Assembly: GCA_902594405.1 (NCBI GenBank)
Contig: CACJMB010000008.1
Location: forward strand, 1 to 52,521
Source: an uncultured Pelagibacteraceae bacterium
GTDB lineage: Bacteria > Pseudomonadota > Alphaproteobacteria > Pelagibacterales > Pelagibacteraceae
Direction of reading: 5' to 3'
Length of the DNA: 52,521 nucleotides
The notes beneath the pieces were generated by a model, which ran no database searches, was not told the DNA's origin, and worked only from the letters and a program-made list of their open reading frames with translations. The translations under genes and the position numbers were made by a program. Each line of letters begins with the position of its first letter. Within the stretch, counting starts at the first letter, position 1. Below, in pieces: positions 17,215 to 29,093 of this stretch.

Positions 17215-18122
17215 AAAATTTTATCAATTAAAAAAAGAACAAAAATCAAAAATAGATATAAAATTGAATATCCAAAAATAGATTTTGCTTTTTTTGCATC
17301 AAATTTGTTCTTTTTAAATTTATAAAGTTCGAAACATAAATAATTATAATAAATTGTCAAAATTAATGATGGGATTAAAAAAGTTATACCCACAAAACCA
17401 ATAGCATATGGTAAAACAATTACTGGTAACATTGTTAAAGAATAGATAAATATATTTAATTTTGTACTCTCAACACCATTTGTTAGAGGAAGCATTGGAA
17501 TCTTTGCTTTTTTGTAATCATCTGATTTATACAAACTTAAAGCCCAAAAATGCGAAGGCGTCCAAAAGAATATAATCAAAAAGAATGTAATTGGCTCAAA
17601 AGTCAAAGAATTGGTAGCTATAGTCCAACCAATCACTGGGGGCAATGCTCCTGCGGCTCCTCCTATCACTATATTTTGTGGAGTTTTTCTTTTTAACCAA
17701 ATTGTATAAACAAACACATAAAACAAAATAGTAAAAAGTAATAAAATAGCTGATATTCTGTTTGAATAATAATCAAGTGCAATTACAGAAAAAATCGAAA
17801 GAGAAATTCCAAATACCAGTGCTTGATTTCTATTTACTTTACCTGTCGGAATTGGTCTCAAACAAGTTCTTGTCATAAGAGCATCTAAATCAGACTCGTA
17901 CCACATATTTAAAGCCCCAGCAGCTCCTGCTCCAATTGAAACTAAAATTATTCCAATGATTGCATCTTTTGTTGGAATTATATTTGGAGCCATTAACAAT
18001 CCAACTGCACAAGTAAAGATAACCAAAGACATTACTCTTGGTTTCATTAATTTAAATAATTCAGATAAATTAAAGGCGTCTTCTTGAGATAAGTTTCTAT
18101 TTTTTAATTTAGACTTAATCAT
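17211..18122 (-). CDS. ctaB: Haem O synthase (protoheme IX farnesyltransferase)
   Basis: 303-residue UbiA-superfamily membrane prenyltransferase adding a farnesyl group to haem B. The first Asp-rich motif is NMWYESDLDALMTRT (about 73-87), followed by RPIPTGKVN. The second region is WTPSHFWALSLYKSDDYKKA (about 186-205), typical of CtaB rather than UbiA. About eight to nine helices. It follows coxA by 33 bases and overlaps the next small gene. No ctaA (haem A synthase) is in the window. Confidence 0.95.
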   Translation of the reverse strand: MIKSKLKNRNLSQEDAFNLSELFKLMKPRVMSLVIFTCAVGLLMAPNIIPTKDAIIGIILVSIGAGAAGALNMWYESDLDALMTRTCLRPIPTGKVNRNQALVFGISLSIFSVIALDYYSNRISAILLLFTILFYVFVYTIWLKRKTPQNIVIGGAAGALPPVIGWTIATNSLTFEPITFFLIIFFWTPSHFWALSLYKSDDYKKAKIPMLPLTNGVESTKLNIFIYSLTMLPVIVLPYAIGFVGITFLIPSLILTIYYNYLCFELYKFKKNKFDAKKAKSIFGYSILYLFLIFVLFLIDKIL

Positions 18123-18155
18123 TAATTTAAAGTTAAAAAATCTTATTTGCTAAAT

Positions 18156-20607
<2,452 letters not shown>

Positions 20608-20668
20608 TTTTTTACCCTATATAGAGCGTCTTTTAAAAAAATACACTTTTACTTTTAGCGACAAAATA

Positions 20669-21367
20669 TCAATTAATGGCGTAATTTATGATCGATAGAG
20701 CAGAAATTACAGCCGTTTCAGATCTCAATATGTTTTCATTGATTTTAATAGGCTGAACACCACTAAATTTAAGAATCTCTTCCCTCTCCTCCTCAGAAAA
20801 ATCTCCCTCTGGTCCTATGATTACACAAGTAGGCTTTGTGGTTAACTTTTTAATGTCAATTTTTGTATTAGTAGTGTTGAGATCAGTAAAAATTAAATCC
20901 ATATCATTATTTAGAAAGCTTTTTAATTTTTGAGGCTCTTCAATTGATGGAACAGTTATTCTGTTTGATTGTTCGGCAGCTTCTATGATTACTTTTTCCA
21001 ATCTCTCTTTATTTATTTTTCTAACAATCGTTCTTTCAAAGATAATTGGTAAAAACTTAGTTACACCAAGCTCTGTAGCTTTTTGGATCATGAAATTAAA
21101 GTAATTTGATTTGATAGGAGAAAAGGCTAACCAAAGTTCTTTGGTATTTTCTTTCTGTCTTAATTGCCTCGTAACATTAAACTCCACTATGCTTTTGGTT
21201 ATGTTCAAAATTTTAGCTTCCCATTCTCCACTATTATTAAATAAAGAAAAAACTTCATTTTCTTTAATTCTCATTACTTTAGAAACATAATGAGATTGAG
21301 ATTTATCAAGTTTGTCAGTCAAATTAAGAGATAAACTTTTTGAATAAAATAATCTAATGTTACTCAT
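20669..21367 (-). CDS. rsmE: 16S rRNA m3U1498 methyltransferase RsmE
   Basis: 232-residue SPOUT-class RNA methyltransferase. The N-terminal PUA-like domain leads to LAFSPIKSNYFNFMIQKATELGV. The SAM-binding knot is CVIIGPEGDFSEEEREEI (about 178-195), with the ending ILRSETAVISALSIINYA. It methylates U1498 in the ribosomal decoding centre. It is divergent from the HAD-II gene with only 16 bases between the starts. In many alphaproteobacteria rsmE is near ubiA; here four genes separate them. Confidence 0.93.
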   Translation of the reverse strand: MSNIRLFYSKSLSLNLTDKLDKSQSHYVSKVMRIKENEVFSLFNNSGEWEAKILNITKSIVEFNVTRQLRQKENTKELWLAFSPIKSNYFNFMIQKATELGVTKFLPIIFERTIVRKINKERLEKVIIEAAEQSNRITVPSIEEPQKLKSFLNNDMDLIFTDLNTTNTKIDIKKLTTKPTCVIIGPEGDFSEEEREEILKFSGVQPIKINENILRSETAVISALSIINYAIN

Positions 21368-21383
21368 ATTGATAAGTTAGTTT

Positions 21384-22046
21384 ATGAAAAATATTAAAGC
21401 AATAATTTTTGACGCTTACGGAACTTTATTTGATGTCAATTCTGCTGCTGAAAAATGTAAAGATAAAATTGGTGATAAGTGGGAAGGATTCGCTAATCAT
21501 TGGAGAACTACACAATTAGAATATACTTGGCTAAGAAGTTTAATGAAACGTCATAAGGATTTTTGGCAAGTGACAGAAGATAGTTTAGATAAATCTATGA
21601 AAGCTTATGAGATAGATTCATCAATGAGAAATGAGTTATTAGATCTTTATAAAATTCTTTCCCCCTTCAAAGAAGTGCCTGAAGTTTTAAAATCATTAAA
21701 AGAAAAAGATTTTAAAGTTGCTATTCTTTCTAATGGTACTCCTAGTCTTCTTAATGAATTAGTTAAGAGTAATAATTTAGAAAATATATTTGATGATATT
21801 TTTTCAATTGAAGAAGTTGGAGTTTATAAACCAGACTCTAAAGTTTACGACCTTCCAATAAATCAATATCAAATTCAAAAAAATGAAGTTGCTTTTTTAA
21901 GTGCAAATACTTGGGATGTTTCAGGTGGTGGAAACTATGGTTATAATTCTATTTGGGTTAATAGAAGCAACAATACTTTCGATAATCTAGATTATGTCCC
22001 AAAACATCAAATCAAAGATCTTAGTAAGTTACTTGATATATTATAA
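21384..22046 (+). CDS. HAD hydrolase, L-2-haloacid dehalogenase-like (type II)
   Basis: 220 residues with all four HAD motifs. Motif I is FDAYGTLFDV with nucleophile D10, motif II is LSNGTP (about 117-122), and the lysine is in YKPDSKVYDL (about 150-159). Motif IV is in SANTWDVSGGGNYGYNSIWV. The order F-D-A-Y-G-T and N-x-W-D-V-x-G matches the haloacid dehalogenase type II subfamily. Real substrate is unknown; many members act on other 2-haloacids or phosphates. It is the first of three plus-strand genes with pirin and a quinone reductase. Confidence 0.88.
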   Translation: MKNIKAIIFDAYGTLFDVNSAAEKCKDKIGDKWEGFANHWRTTQLEYTWLRSLMKRHKDFWQVTEDSLDKSMKAYEIDSSMRNELLDLYKILSPFKEVPEVLKSLKEKDFKVAILSNGTPSLLNELVKSNNLENIFDDIFSIEEVGVYKPDSKVYDLPINQYQIQKNEVAFLSANTWDVSGGGNYGYNSIWVNRSNNTFDNLDYVPKHQIKDLSKLLDIL

Positions 22047-22066
22047 AAAATTATTATCTACGAAAT

Positions 22067-22903
22067 ATGAAAAATATTGAAGTCAGTAAAATTATTGATC
22101 CTATCCCTGCTTCTGATGGTGCTGGAGTTAAATTAAAAAGAAGTATTGGTGTTGAGCCAAATTATTTTGATCCTTTCTTAATGCTTGATGAATTTGGTTC
22201 AGAAAATAGTGAGGATTATATTGCGGGTTTTCCACCCCACCCTCATAGAGGAATTGAGACAGTAACTTATATGTTAGCTGGAGATTTTGAGCATAAAGAT
22301 AGTACAGGTGGTGAAGGTAGAATGACTGCAGGAGACGTTCAATGGATGAAAACAGGAAGTGGAATTATTCATTCTGAAATGCCTGCAATGAAAGAAGGTA
22401 AACTTCATGGATTTCAATTATGGATTAACATGCCTGCTAAATTAAAAATGAGTAAGCCTGAATATATTTATATTGATGCTGATAAGATGAGTGTTCACAA
22501 AGATGATGATAAACAAGTAAAAGTAATAGCTGGAAAATTTGAAAAAGCTGAAGGACCAGTAAAAGGTCATAACGTTGAGCCAGTTTATTTTGATGTAGAA
22601 ATAAATAAAGATAAAGAGTTCAATTTTAAATTACCATCTACTCACAATACTTTTATTTATTTAATTAATGGTGAAATTGAAATTGGTAAAAATAAACATG
22701 AAAATGTTAAAGACAGTACTTTAATACTTTTAACTAAGGGTGAAAACTTAATAGTTAAAGCTAAATCAAACGCTAAGTTTTTAGTAATTTCAGGCAAACC
22801 AATTAATGAGGAAATAGCAAGAGGTGGGCCATTTGTAATGAATACTAAAGCAGAAATCTTGCAAGCAGTTCAAGATTATCATAATGGTACATTTGTAAAA
22901 TAA
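22067..22903 (+). CDS. Pirin-family cupin protein
   Basis: 278 residues of the bicupin pirin family. The N-terminal cupin holds the metal ligands in PPHPHRGIETVTYML (about 56-70) and SGIIHSEMP (about 104-112), i.e. three His and a Glu. The C-terminal cupin half is present (PVYFDVEINKDKEF onward). Pirins may be quercetin dioxygenases or redox-sensing regulators; no assignment is possible here. It starts 20 bases after the HAD gene and ends 3 bases before the quinone reductase. Confidence 0.9.
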   Translation: MKNIEVSKIIDPIPASDGAGVKLKRSIGVEPNYFDPFLMLDEFGSENSEDYIAGFPPHPHRGIETVTYMLAGDFEHKDSTGGEGRMTAGDVQWMKTGSGIIHSEMPAMKEGKLHGFQLWINMPAKLKMSKPEYIYIDADKMSVHKDDDKQVKVIAGKFEKAEGPVKGHNVEPVYFDVEINKDKEFNFKLPSTHNTFIYLINGEIEIGKNKHENVKDSTLILLTKGENLIVKAKSNAKFLVISGKPINEEIARGGPFVMNTKAEILQAVQDYHNGTFVK

Positions 22904-22906
22904 ATT

Positions 22907-23881
22907 ATGAAAGCTGTAGAAATTAATAAAACTGGTGGACCTGAAGTTTTAGAAGTTAGGGATATATCTTTAAATAAGCCAGGTCCTGATCAAGTAACCA
23001 TTGAACAAAAAGCAATTGGTCTTAACTACATTGATACTTATCATCGATCAGGCTTGTATCCATTAAAACTACCGATTGGTTTAGGTTTAGAAGGTGCTGG
23101 GGTTATTACTGATGTTGGTGAGAATGTAAAAGATTTTAAAGTTGGAGACAAAATTTCTTATGCAGGTATTCCTTTAGGATCTTATTCTTCCCACAGAAAT
23201 TACCCAACTAAGAATTTAGTAAAGGTACCAGATGGTATTGATCTAGAAATAGCTGCCACTTTAATGACAAAAGGATTAACAACTTTTTATCTTTTGCATA
23301 AAACTTATCCAGTTAAATCAGGAGAAACAATTTTGTTTCATGCAGCAGCTGGTGGAGTTGGTCAGATTTTTGGACAATGGGCAAAAAGTTTAGGTTGCAC
23401 TGTTATAGGCACAGTTGGATCGGATGAAAAAGTAAATATAGCAAAAGAAAATGGGTATGATCATGTAATAAACTACAATAAAGAAGATTTTGCAAAAAAA
23501 GTTTTAGAGATTACTGACGGTAAGGGCGTCCCAGTTGTTTATGATGGTGTCGGCAAAGATACACTAGATGGATCTATTGAATGTTTAGCTATTAGAGGAA
23601 TGATGGTTTCTTTTGGAAATGCATCTGGACCCTTATCAGATATTAATGTGCCAAAAGTTATTCAACCAAAAGGCTTGTATCTTGTAAGACCCTCTATGCA
23701 ACAATATCTTTCAACAAGAGAAGAATTAGATGAAGCCTCAAAAACAATGTTTGAAAAAATTAGCTCTGGAAAAGTAAAAATTAAAATTTTTAAAAAGTAT
23801 AAGTTAGAAGAGGTCGTTCAAGCTCATCAAGATCTTGAAGGAAGAAAAATTTTAGGCCCAGCAGTGTTAGTTCCTAATTAA
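22907..23881 (+). CDS. NADPH:quinone reductase (zeta-crystallin type)
   Basis: 324-residue zinc-free medium-chain dehydrogenase/reductase. Family marks are KAIGLNYIDTYHRSGLYP (about 36-53), the NADPH-binding HAAAGGVGQIFGQWAKSLG (about 147-165) and VVYDGVGKDTLDGS. No catalytic-zinc Cys/His set is seen, consistent with quinone oxidoreductase 1. Probably reduces quinones or reactive carbonyls. The 3-prime end overlaps the convergent DUF2721 gene by 8 bases. Confidence 0.92.
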   Translation: MKAVEINKTGGPEVLEVRDISLNKPGPDQVTIEQKAIGLNYIDTYHRSGLYPLKLPIGLGLEGAGVITDVGENVKDFKVGDKISYAGIPLGSYSSHRNYPTKNLVKVPDGIDLEIAATLMTKGLTTFYLLHKTYPVKSGETILFHAAAGGVGQIFGQWAKSLGCTVIGTVGSDEKVNIAKENGYDHVINYNKEDFAKKVLEITDGKGVPVVYDGVGKDTLDGSIECLAIRGMMVSFGNASGPLSDINVPKVIQPKGLYLVRPSMQQYLSTREELDEASKTMFEKISSGKVKIKIFKKYKLEEVVQAHQDLEGRKILGPAVLVPN

Positions 23882-24278
23882 CATCAACATCCATATCTGA
23901 CATATGAAGTTTAAGTGCATTCGTTGATATTTGAATTTCTCTTATAAAAAAAATTATAGATACAATCATTGATAGACAACAAGATCCAAAAATTACTCTC
24001 GCAAGAAAAACTTCATCCAAATAAAGAGCAAATACCGTAAGCATATTAAATAGAAAGCCAAAAGACGCAAATAAGATTGTCCACCTTAGTAAAGTTATTC
24101 TGCCGCTCAGATTAATAAATTGTTTTTTCCATTCTGGAGGTATGTGTTTTTCGTATACATGTTCATCATGAAGCTGACGAATTAAAATACTCAAAGAATG
24201 AAATCTATTACTATACACGCTCATTAATAAAGGAATTGCTGGAAACATTAGTGCTGTGACTGTGTAATCTATATTCAT
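23874..24278 (-). CDS. DUF2721 membrane protein
   Basis: 134 residues from ATG 24278; a TTG three codons further up is a poorer start. The pattern is three membrane helices (about 5-20, 65-86, 90-110) and a conserved NRFHSLSILIRQLHDEH segment after the first helix, typical of DUF2721. Function unknown. It converges on the quinone reductase gene with overlapping stops and is divergent from ubiA, 49 bases between starts. Confidence 0.75.
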   Translation of the reverse strand: MNIDYTVTALMFPAIPLLMSVYSNRFHSLSILIRQLHDEHVYEKHIPPEWKKQFINLSGRITLLRWTILFASFGFLFNMLTVFALYLDEVFLARVIFGSCCLSMIVSIIFFIREIQISTNALKLHMSDMDVDVN

Positions 24279-24327
24279 ACGAATCAATTTGATTATGAAA
24301 CTAGCCTTTGTTATTTACAAGTAAAAT

Positions 24328-25194
24328 ATGAACCAACTAAATCTTTTCATTGAATTAACTAGATTAAAAAAACCAATTGGCTTTATGTTGTTATTTTGGC
24401 CATGTGCATGGGGTTTAACATTGGCTTACGATTTTACTTCAAATCTAAATAATTATTTTTTTTATTTAATTTTATTTTTTTTAGGTTCAATATTGATGAG
24501 ATCTGCTGGATGCGTAGTAAATGATATACTGGATAAAGAATTTGATGCAAAAGTATTTAGGACAAAAAATAGACCGATTGCATCAGGTAAGGTTTCAATA
24601 AAACTTGGTATTTTATATTCTATAATTCTCTGTTTTCTTGCCCTTTTAGTTTTATTAAATTTTAACTTATTTACAATTATATTAGCTTTAGGTTCGATGC
24701 CGCTTGCATTCACGTATCCACTTATGAAAAGATTCACTTACTGGCCACAACTATTTTTAGGAATTACTTTTAACTACGGCCTAATTCTAGGTTGGACTGC
24801 TGTTAATGGTAAGTTAGAAATAATACCTATTCTGTTCTATATCGGAGCCATATTTTGGACACTGGGTTATGACACTATTTATGGGTATCAAGATATTAAA
24901 GATGACGAAATAATAGGATTAAAATCGACATCAATTAAATTTAAAGGTAAAGCGAAAGAATTTTTATTTGTATGCTATGCGTTTTTAATTATTTTTTTTA
25001 TTGTCGGGGGATTTAAAATGAATTTTCACTTTAGTTATTATATTTTAATTTTAATACCTCTTGTGCATTTATTCCTTTATCAAATAAAAAAATTTAATTT
25101 GAACAATCCTTCCAGTTGTCTGAATGCTTTTAAAAGTAATAATTTATTTGGATTAATAATATTTTTAAATATTTTAATAGTTAAAATTTTATAA
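24328..25194 (+). CDS. ubiA: 4-hydroxybenzoate polyprenyltransferase UbiA
   Basis: 288-residue intramembrane prenyltransferase for ubiquinone synthesis. The two Asp-rich motifs are NDILDKEFDAKVFRTKNRP (about 66-84) and YDTIYGYQDIKDDEIIG (about 181-197). A KRFTYWPQLFLG segment in between is characteristic of UbiA. About eight helices. It overlaps the following ABC transporter gene by 1 base (ATAATGG arrangement), starting the plus-strand run to lpxL. Confidence 0.94.
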   Translation: MNQLNLFIELTRLKKPIGFMLLFWPCAWGLTLAYDFTSNLNNYFFYLILFFLGSILMRSAGCVVNDILDKEFDAKVFRTKNRPIASGKVSIKLGILYSIILCFLALLVLLNFNLFTIILALGSMPLAFTYPLMKRFTYWPQLFLGITFNYGLILGWTAVNGKLEIIPILFYIGAIFWTLGYDTIYGYQDIKDDEIIGLKSTSIKFKGKAKEFLFVCYAFLIIFFIVGGFKMNFHFSYYILILIPLVHLFLYQIKKFNLNNPSSCLNAFKSNNLFGLIIFLNILIVKIL

Positions 25195-26930
25195 TGGATA
25201 AAACAATAATTTATAAAAGATTATATAAAGATTATTCTAAAAAATATTTAAATAAAATTATTATTTCTGCTTTTTTTTCTATTTTAGTAGCAGGTAGTAC
25301 CTCAGCTATTGCATGGCTTTTAGATCCAGCTATAGAAAAAATATTTATTCAAAAAGATCAATCATTACTATTTTTAATACCTCTAATGATTATCTTAGCA
25401 TTTACAACTAAGGGCCTTTCTTTGTATTACGCAAAAGCAATAATGATTGGAGTTGGAGAGTCTATTAAGAAAAAATTACAATACGATATGGTTGATACCT
25501 TAATTGGAACTGACACTCAAATAATTGATAAAAAACACTCTGGAAAATTTATATCAAATTTAACTTATGATGTGACACATATTACAAACTTGTTAAGTAA
25601 TGCCATACTTACTTTATTCAAGGACTCTTTAACTTTAATTGGTCTATTATTTGTGATGTTCTTTCAGAATTGGAAACTTGCCCTTATCTCGATTATCATG
25701 ATACCTCTTGCGAGTATTGCGGCAAAAACATTAGGTAAAAGAATAAGCAAAGTCACAACTGAAGCTCAACAAAAGTCAGGTTTTTTAACCACTTACTTGG
25801 TCGAGTTATTTAAAAATCATAAACTAATAAAAATATTTCAAAAAGAAAGTTTTGAAAAAAATAGAGCTAATGAATATTTGACACAATTAAAAGAAAAGAA
25901 TCAGAAAATACAAACTGTTTTTGTAAGAATGTCTCCAATTATGGAAACTCTGACAGGTATAATGATTGCAATTTTAATATTTTATTCTGGAATATTAATT
26001 TCTAGGGGTGAACTTGATATAAATAATTTTTTTTCTTTTTTAGCAGCTATGATGTTGGCTTATCAACCTGTAAGATCTTTATCGACACTTAATATGGTTT
26101 TAAATCAGGGTTTATCTGCTGCATCAAGGATAATGCCAATCATTGACCAAAAAAATATGATTAATGATTCTTCAGATGCAAAAGATATAAAAGTTAAAAA
26201 TTCAGAAATCGAATTTAAAGATTTAAATTTTTCGTACGAGTCTGAGGGAGAGCAAACATTAAATTCAATTAATCTTGAATTTAAAGGAGGAAAAATGACC
26301 TCTTTAGTTGGGCATAGTGGTTCTGGCAAATCAACGATAATGAACTTAATACCAAGATTTTACGACTCACAGTCTGGGGATATTACTATTGATAAACAAT
26401 CAATTTATAAAACAACAATAAACTCACTTAGAAAAGAGATCTCGATGGTTAGTCAAGAGACAACTTTATTTGATGATACAATCAAAAATAATATTAAGTA
26501 CGCCAATGAAGACGCAACAGAGGAAGAGGTGTTAAATGTGTCAAAGCTATCATTTTGTGATGAATTTATTAATAAATTGCCAGATAAATATGAGACTATG
26601 ATTGGTGAAAATGGAGTTAGATTGTCTGGAGGAGAAAAACAGAGATTATCCATAGCTCGAGCTATGTTAAAAAAAAGTTCAATTATATTATTAGATGAAG
26701 CAACTTCCTCTTTGGACTCTGAAACTGAGTCAAAAATTCAAGAGGCTCTTAAAGTTTTAACAAAAGATAAAACAACAATTGTAATAGCGCATCGACTATC
26801 AACAATTTTAAATTCGAGTAACATTTATGTGATTGACTCTGGAAAAGTAATGGGATCTGGTAAACATGAAGATCTTTTAAGAAAATCAGAATTATACAAG
26901 CATTTCTATGAGCAACAAATTCAAAAATAA
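25194..26930 (+). CDS. msbA: ABC transporter, lipid A exporter MsbA-like
   Basis: 578-residue half-transporter: six membrane helices (about 20-300) fused to an ATPase domain. Walker A is GHSGSGKST (about 373-381), the signature LSGGEKQRLSIARAM (about 477-491), and Walker B IILLDEATSSLD (about 496-507), with the switch His in VIAHRLST. The position directly before waaA, lpxK and an LpxL-like acyltransferase argues for lipid A-core flipping. Export of another lipid cannot be excluded. Confidence 0.88.
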   Translation: MDKTIIYKRLYKDYSKKYLNKIIISAFFSILVAGSTSAIAWLLDPAIEKIFIQKDQSLLFLIPLMIILAFTTKGLSLYYAKAIMIGVGESIKKKLQYDMVDTLIGTDTQIIDKKHSGKFISNLTYDVTHITNLLSNAILTLFKDSLTLIGLLFVMFFQNWKLALISIIMIPLASIAAKTLGKRISKVTTEAQQKSGFLTTYLVELFKNHKLIKIFQKESFEKNRANEYLTQLKEKNQKIQTVFVRMSPIMETLTGIMIAILIFYSGILISRGELDINNFFSFLAAMMLAYQPVRSLSTLNMVLNQGLSAASRIMPIIDQKNMINDSSDAKDIKVKNSEIEFKDLNFSYESEGEQTLNSINLEFKGGKMTSLVGHSGSGKSTIMNLIPRFYDSQSGDITIDKQSIYKTTINSLRKEISMVSQETTLFDDTIKNNIKYANEDATEEEVLNVSKLSFCDEFINKLPDKYETMIGENGVRLSGGEKQRLSIARAMLKKSSIILLDEATSSLDSETESKIQEALKVLTKDKTTIVIAHRLSTILNSSNIYVIDSGKVMGSGKHEDLLRKSELYKHFYEQQIQK

Positions 26931-26932
26931 AT

Positions 26933-28183
26933 ATGTTTTTTATTTATCAATTAATTGTTTCATTATTATTGTTAATCTCACCATTAATAATTATTTTTAG
27001 AATTTTTAAAAAAAAAGAAGATAAAACAAGATTTAAAGAAAAATTTGTTTTTCCAACTAGAACTAAAAAAAAAGGTAAACTTATTTGGTTTCATGGCGCA
27101 AGTGTTGGGGAAATATTGAGTATTATTCCGCTAATTAAAAATTATGAAAAAAATAAATTAATTAGTCAAATTTTAATAACGTCAAGCACCTTAAGTTCAT
27201 CTAAGGTCTTAAGAAAATTTAATTTTAAAAAAACTATTCATCAGTTTTATCCAATAGATCATATATTTTTCACTAAAAAATTTATAAACTTTTGGAAACC
27301 AAATTTAGTACTCTTTGTTGAGTCAGAAATTTGGCCAAGTATGTTTAGTGAACTCAAAAATAAAGGAATTCCTCTAGTTTTACTAAATGCTAGATTAACT
27401 TTAAAAACACAAAATAAATGGATGAAAATTAAAAATTTTGCGAGATCTATTTTTGATAAAGTAACAATTATTTACCCACAAAATAGAGAGACTGAATCTT
27501 TCCTTAAAAAGATAAAATTAAAAAATATTAAATTAATTGGAAATCTAAAATTTGCTGAAGATCCAAACGAAAACTTAGGTGCAATTAACTCTAAACTAAA
27601 ATATGAATTCTCAAAAAAAAAAGTATGGGTTGCATCTAGTACTCACAATAATGAAGAAATATTCTGTGCAAAAACACACATTGAACTAAAGAAAAAAATT
27701 AAGAATTTAATTACAATAATTATTCCAAGACATATACATCGTGTTAATGAAATAGTTGATGAAATTGAAAAACTTAATTTAAAAGTGTGTTGCCACAGTT
27801 CATCAATTAAAAATTTAGGAGATATTGATATTTATATTGTAGATACTTTTGGAGAAACAAAGAAATTTCATAAACTTGCTTCTTCAGTTTTTTTGGGTGG
27901 TTCTATTGTAAATAGAGGTGGTCAAAATCCACTAGAAGCTGCAAGATTTGGTGCAAAAATATTTCACGGTCCTAATACGGACAACTTTAAAGATGTATAT
28001 AAATTGCTTAAAAATTTCAAAATTTCAAAACAAATAGATACACCAACTCAGTTGGCTTACTCAATAATATTCAAAAAAAATAAACATTCAGGATCAAGGA
28101 TAAAAAATATAGGAGATAAAATCCTTAAAAAAACTATAAAAGAATTGGATAATTTATTTAATAATGAATTTAAAAAAACCTAA
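26933..28183 (+). CDS. waaA: 3-deoxy-D-manno-octulosonic acid transferase (Kdo transferase)
   Basis: 416-residue GT-B glycosyltransferase that attaches Kdo to lipid A at the inner membrane. An N-terminal membrane anchor (about 3-22) is followed by LIWFHGASVGEILS, which contains the catalytic base E60. The C-terminal domain has FLGGSIVNRGGQNPLEAARF (about 320-339) and HGPNTDNFKD. The 3-prime end overlaps lpxK by 20 bases. Kdo synthesis genes are not in the window. Confidence 0.94.
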   Translation: MFFIYQLIVSLLLLISPLIIIFRIFKKKEDKTRFKEKFVFPTRTKKKGKLIWFHGASVGEILSIIPLIKNYEKNKLISQILITSSTLSSSKVLRKFNFKKTIHQFYPIDHIFFTKKFINFWKPNLVLFVESEIWPSMFSELKNKGIPLVLLNARLTLKTQNKWMKIKNFARSIFDKVTIIYPQNRETESFLKKIKLKNIKLIGNLKFAEDPNENLGAINSKLKYEFSKKKVWVASSTHNNEEIFCAKTHIELKKKIKNLITIIIPRHIHRVNEIVDEIEKLNLKVCCHSSSIKNLGDIDIYIVDTFGETKKFHKLASSVFLGGSIVNRGGQNPLEAARFGAKIFHGPNTDNFKDVYKLLKNFKISKQIDTPTQLAYSIIFKKNKHSGSRIKNIGDKILKKTIKELDNLFNNEFKKT

Positions 28184-29090
28184 ATTTTGGGATTTTAAAG
28201 AACCAAATTTAATTGCATACATATTGTTACCATTTGCAATTCTATTACAATATCTGAATAATTTCTTTAAAAGAAATGATCCATTCAAATTTAAAATCAA
28301 AACAATTTGTGTTGGAAATATTTATATAGGTGGAACGGGAAAAACCTCATTAAGTATTCAAATTAATAAAATTTTGAATAAAAAAAATATCAAAACATGT
28401 TTTGTAAAAAAATTCTATGTAGATCAGGCTGATGAACAAAGACTTTTAGAAAAAGAAGGCAAGCTTTTTTTAGCCAAAACAAGATTTGAAGCTATCCAGA
28501 AAGCAGAAAAAGAAAATTATGAATTTGTAATTCTTGATGATGGTCTTCAAGATCCATCAATAAAATATGATTTTAAGTTAGTTTGTTTTAATACTTTGAA
28601 TTGGAAAGGTAATGGACTAACAATTCCTGCCGGTCCATTAAGAGAGAGTATAAATAATTTAAAAAATTATAAGCATGTATTTTTAAATGGTAATTTAGAA
28701 AATATTGATTATTTAAAAGATGAAATTCAAAAAATTAATTCTGAAATTAAAATTCATGTTGGAAAATATGAACCAATAAATTTGGGAGAACTTAACAAAA
28801 ATGAGAAATATTTTGTTTTCTCAGGAATAGGAAATCATAAAACATTTATTAAAATGCTTAGCAATTATGGATTAGATATTATAGAAAATATAGAATTTCC
28901 AGACCATTTTAATTATAAAAATAATCATATAGAAAAAATTATATCTAAAGCTAAAGAACTAAATGCTAGAATATTAACAACTAAAAAAGACTACCTTAGA
29001 TTAAATAAAAAATATTTAGAAGAAATTAAATTTATTGAAGTAGAGTTAAAAATTATTGATGAAAATAAATTAATTGAAACAATTTTATAA
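28164..29090 (+). CDS. lpxK: Tetraacyldisaccharide 4'-kinase LpxK
   Basis: 308-residue membrane-associated kinase adding the 4'-phosphate of lipid A. N-terminal membrane helix (about 16-32), P-loop GNIYIGGTGKTS (about 51-62), DDGLQDPS (about 127-134) and IPAGPLRES (about 153-161) are all present, as is the later His in FPDHFNY. The usual SRGYGG segment after the P-loop is missing: the sequence goes from NIKTCFVKKFYV straight to QADEQRLL, roughly 20 residues shorter than E. coli LpxK here. ATP-binding and catalytic residues otherwise look kept, so I call it functional but divergent. Confidence 0.9.
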   Translation: MNLKKPKFWDFKEPNLIAYILLPFAILLQYLNNFFKRNDPFKFKIKTICVGNIYIGGTGKTSLSIQINKILNKKNIKTCFVKKFYVDQADEQRLLEKEGKLFLAKTRFEAIQKAEKENYEFVILDDGLQDPSIKYDFKLVCFNTLNWKGNGLTIPAGPLRESINNLKNYKHVFLNGNLENIDYLKDEIQKINSEIKIHVGKYEPINLGELNKNEKYFVFSGIGNHKTFIKMLSNYGLDIIENIEFPDHFNYKNNHIEKIISKAKELNARILTTKKDYLRLNKKYLEEIKFIEVELKIIDENKLIETIL

Positions 29091-29093
29091 AAA

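Noticed and set aside
24300..24327. Small palindrome TTTACAAGTAAA before ubiA as an operator
   Set aside because: Arms of only five bases in AT-rich DNA are expected by chance.
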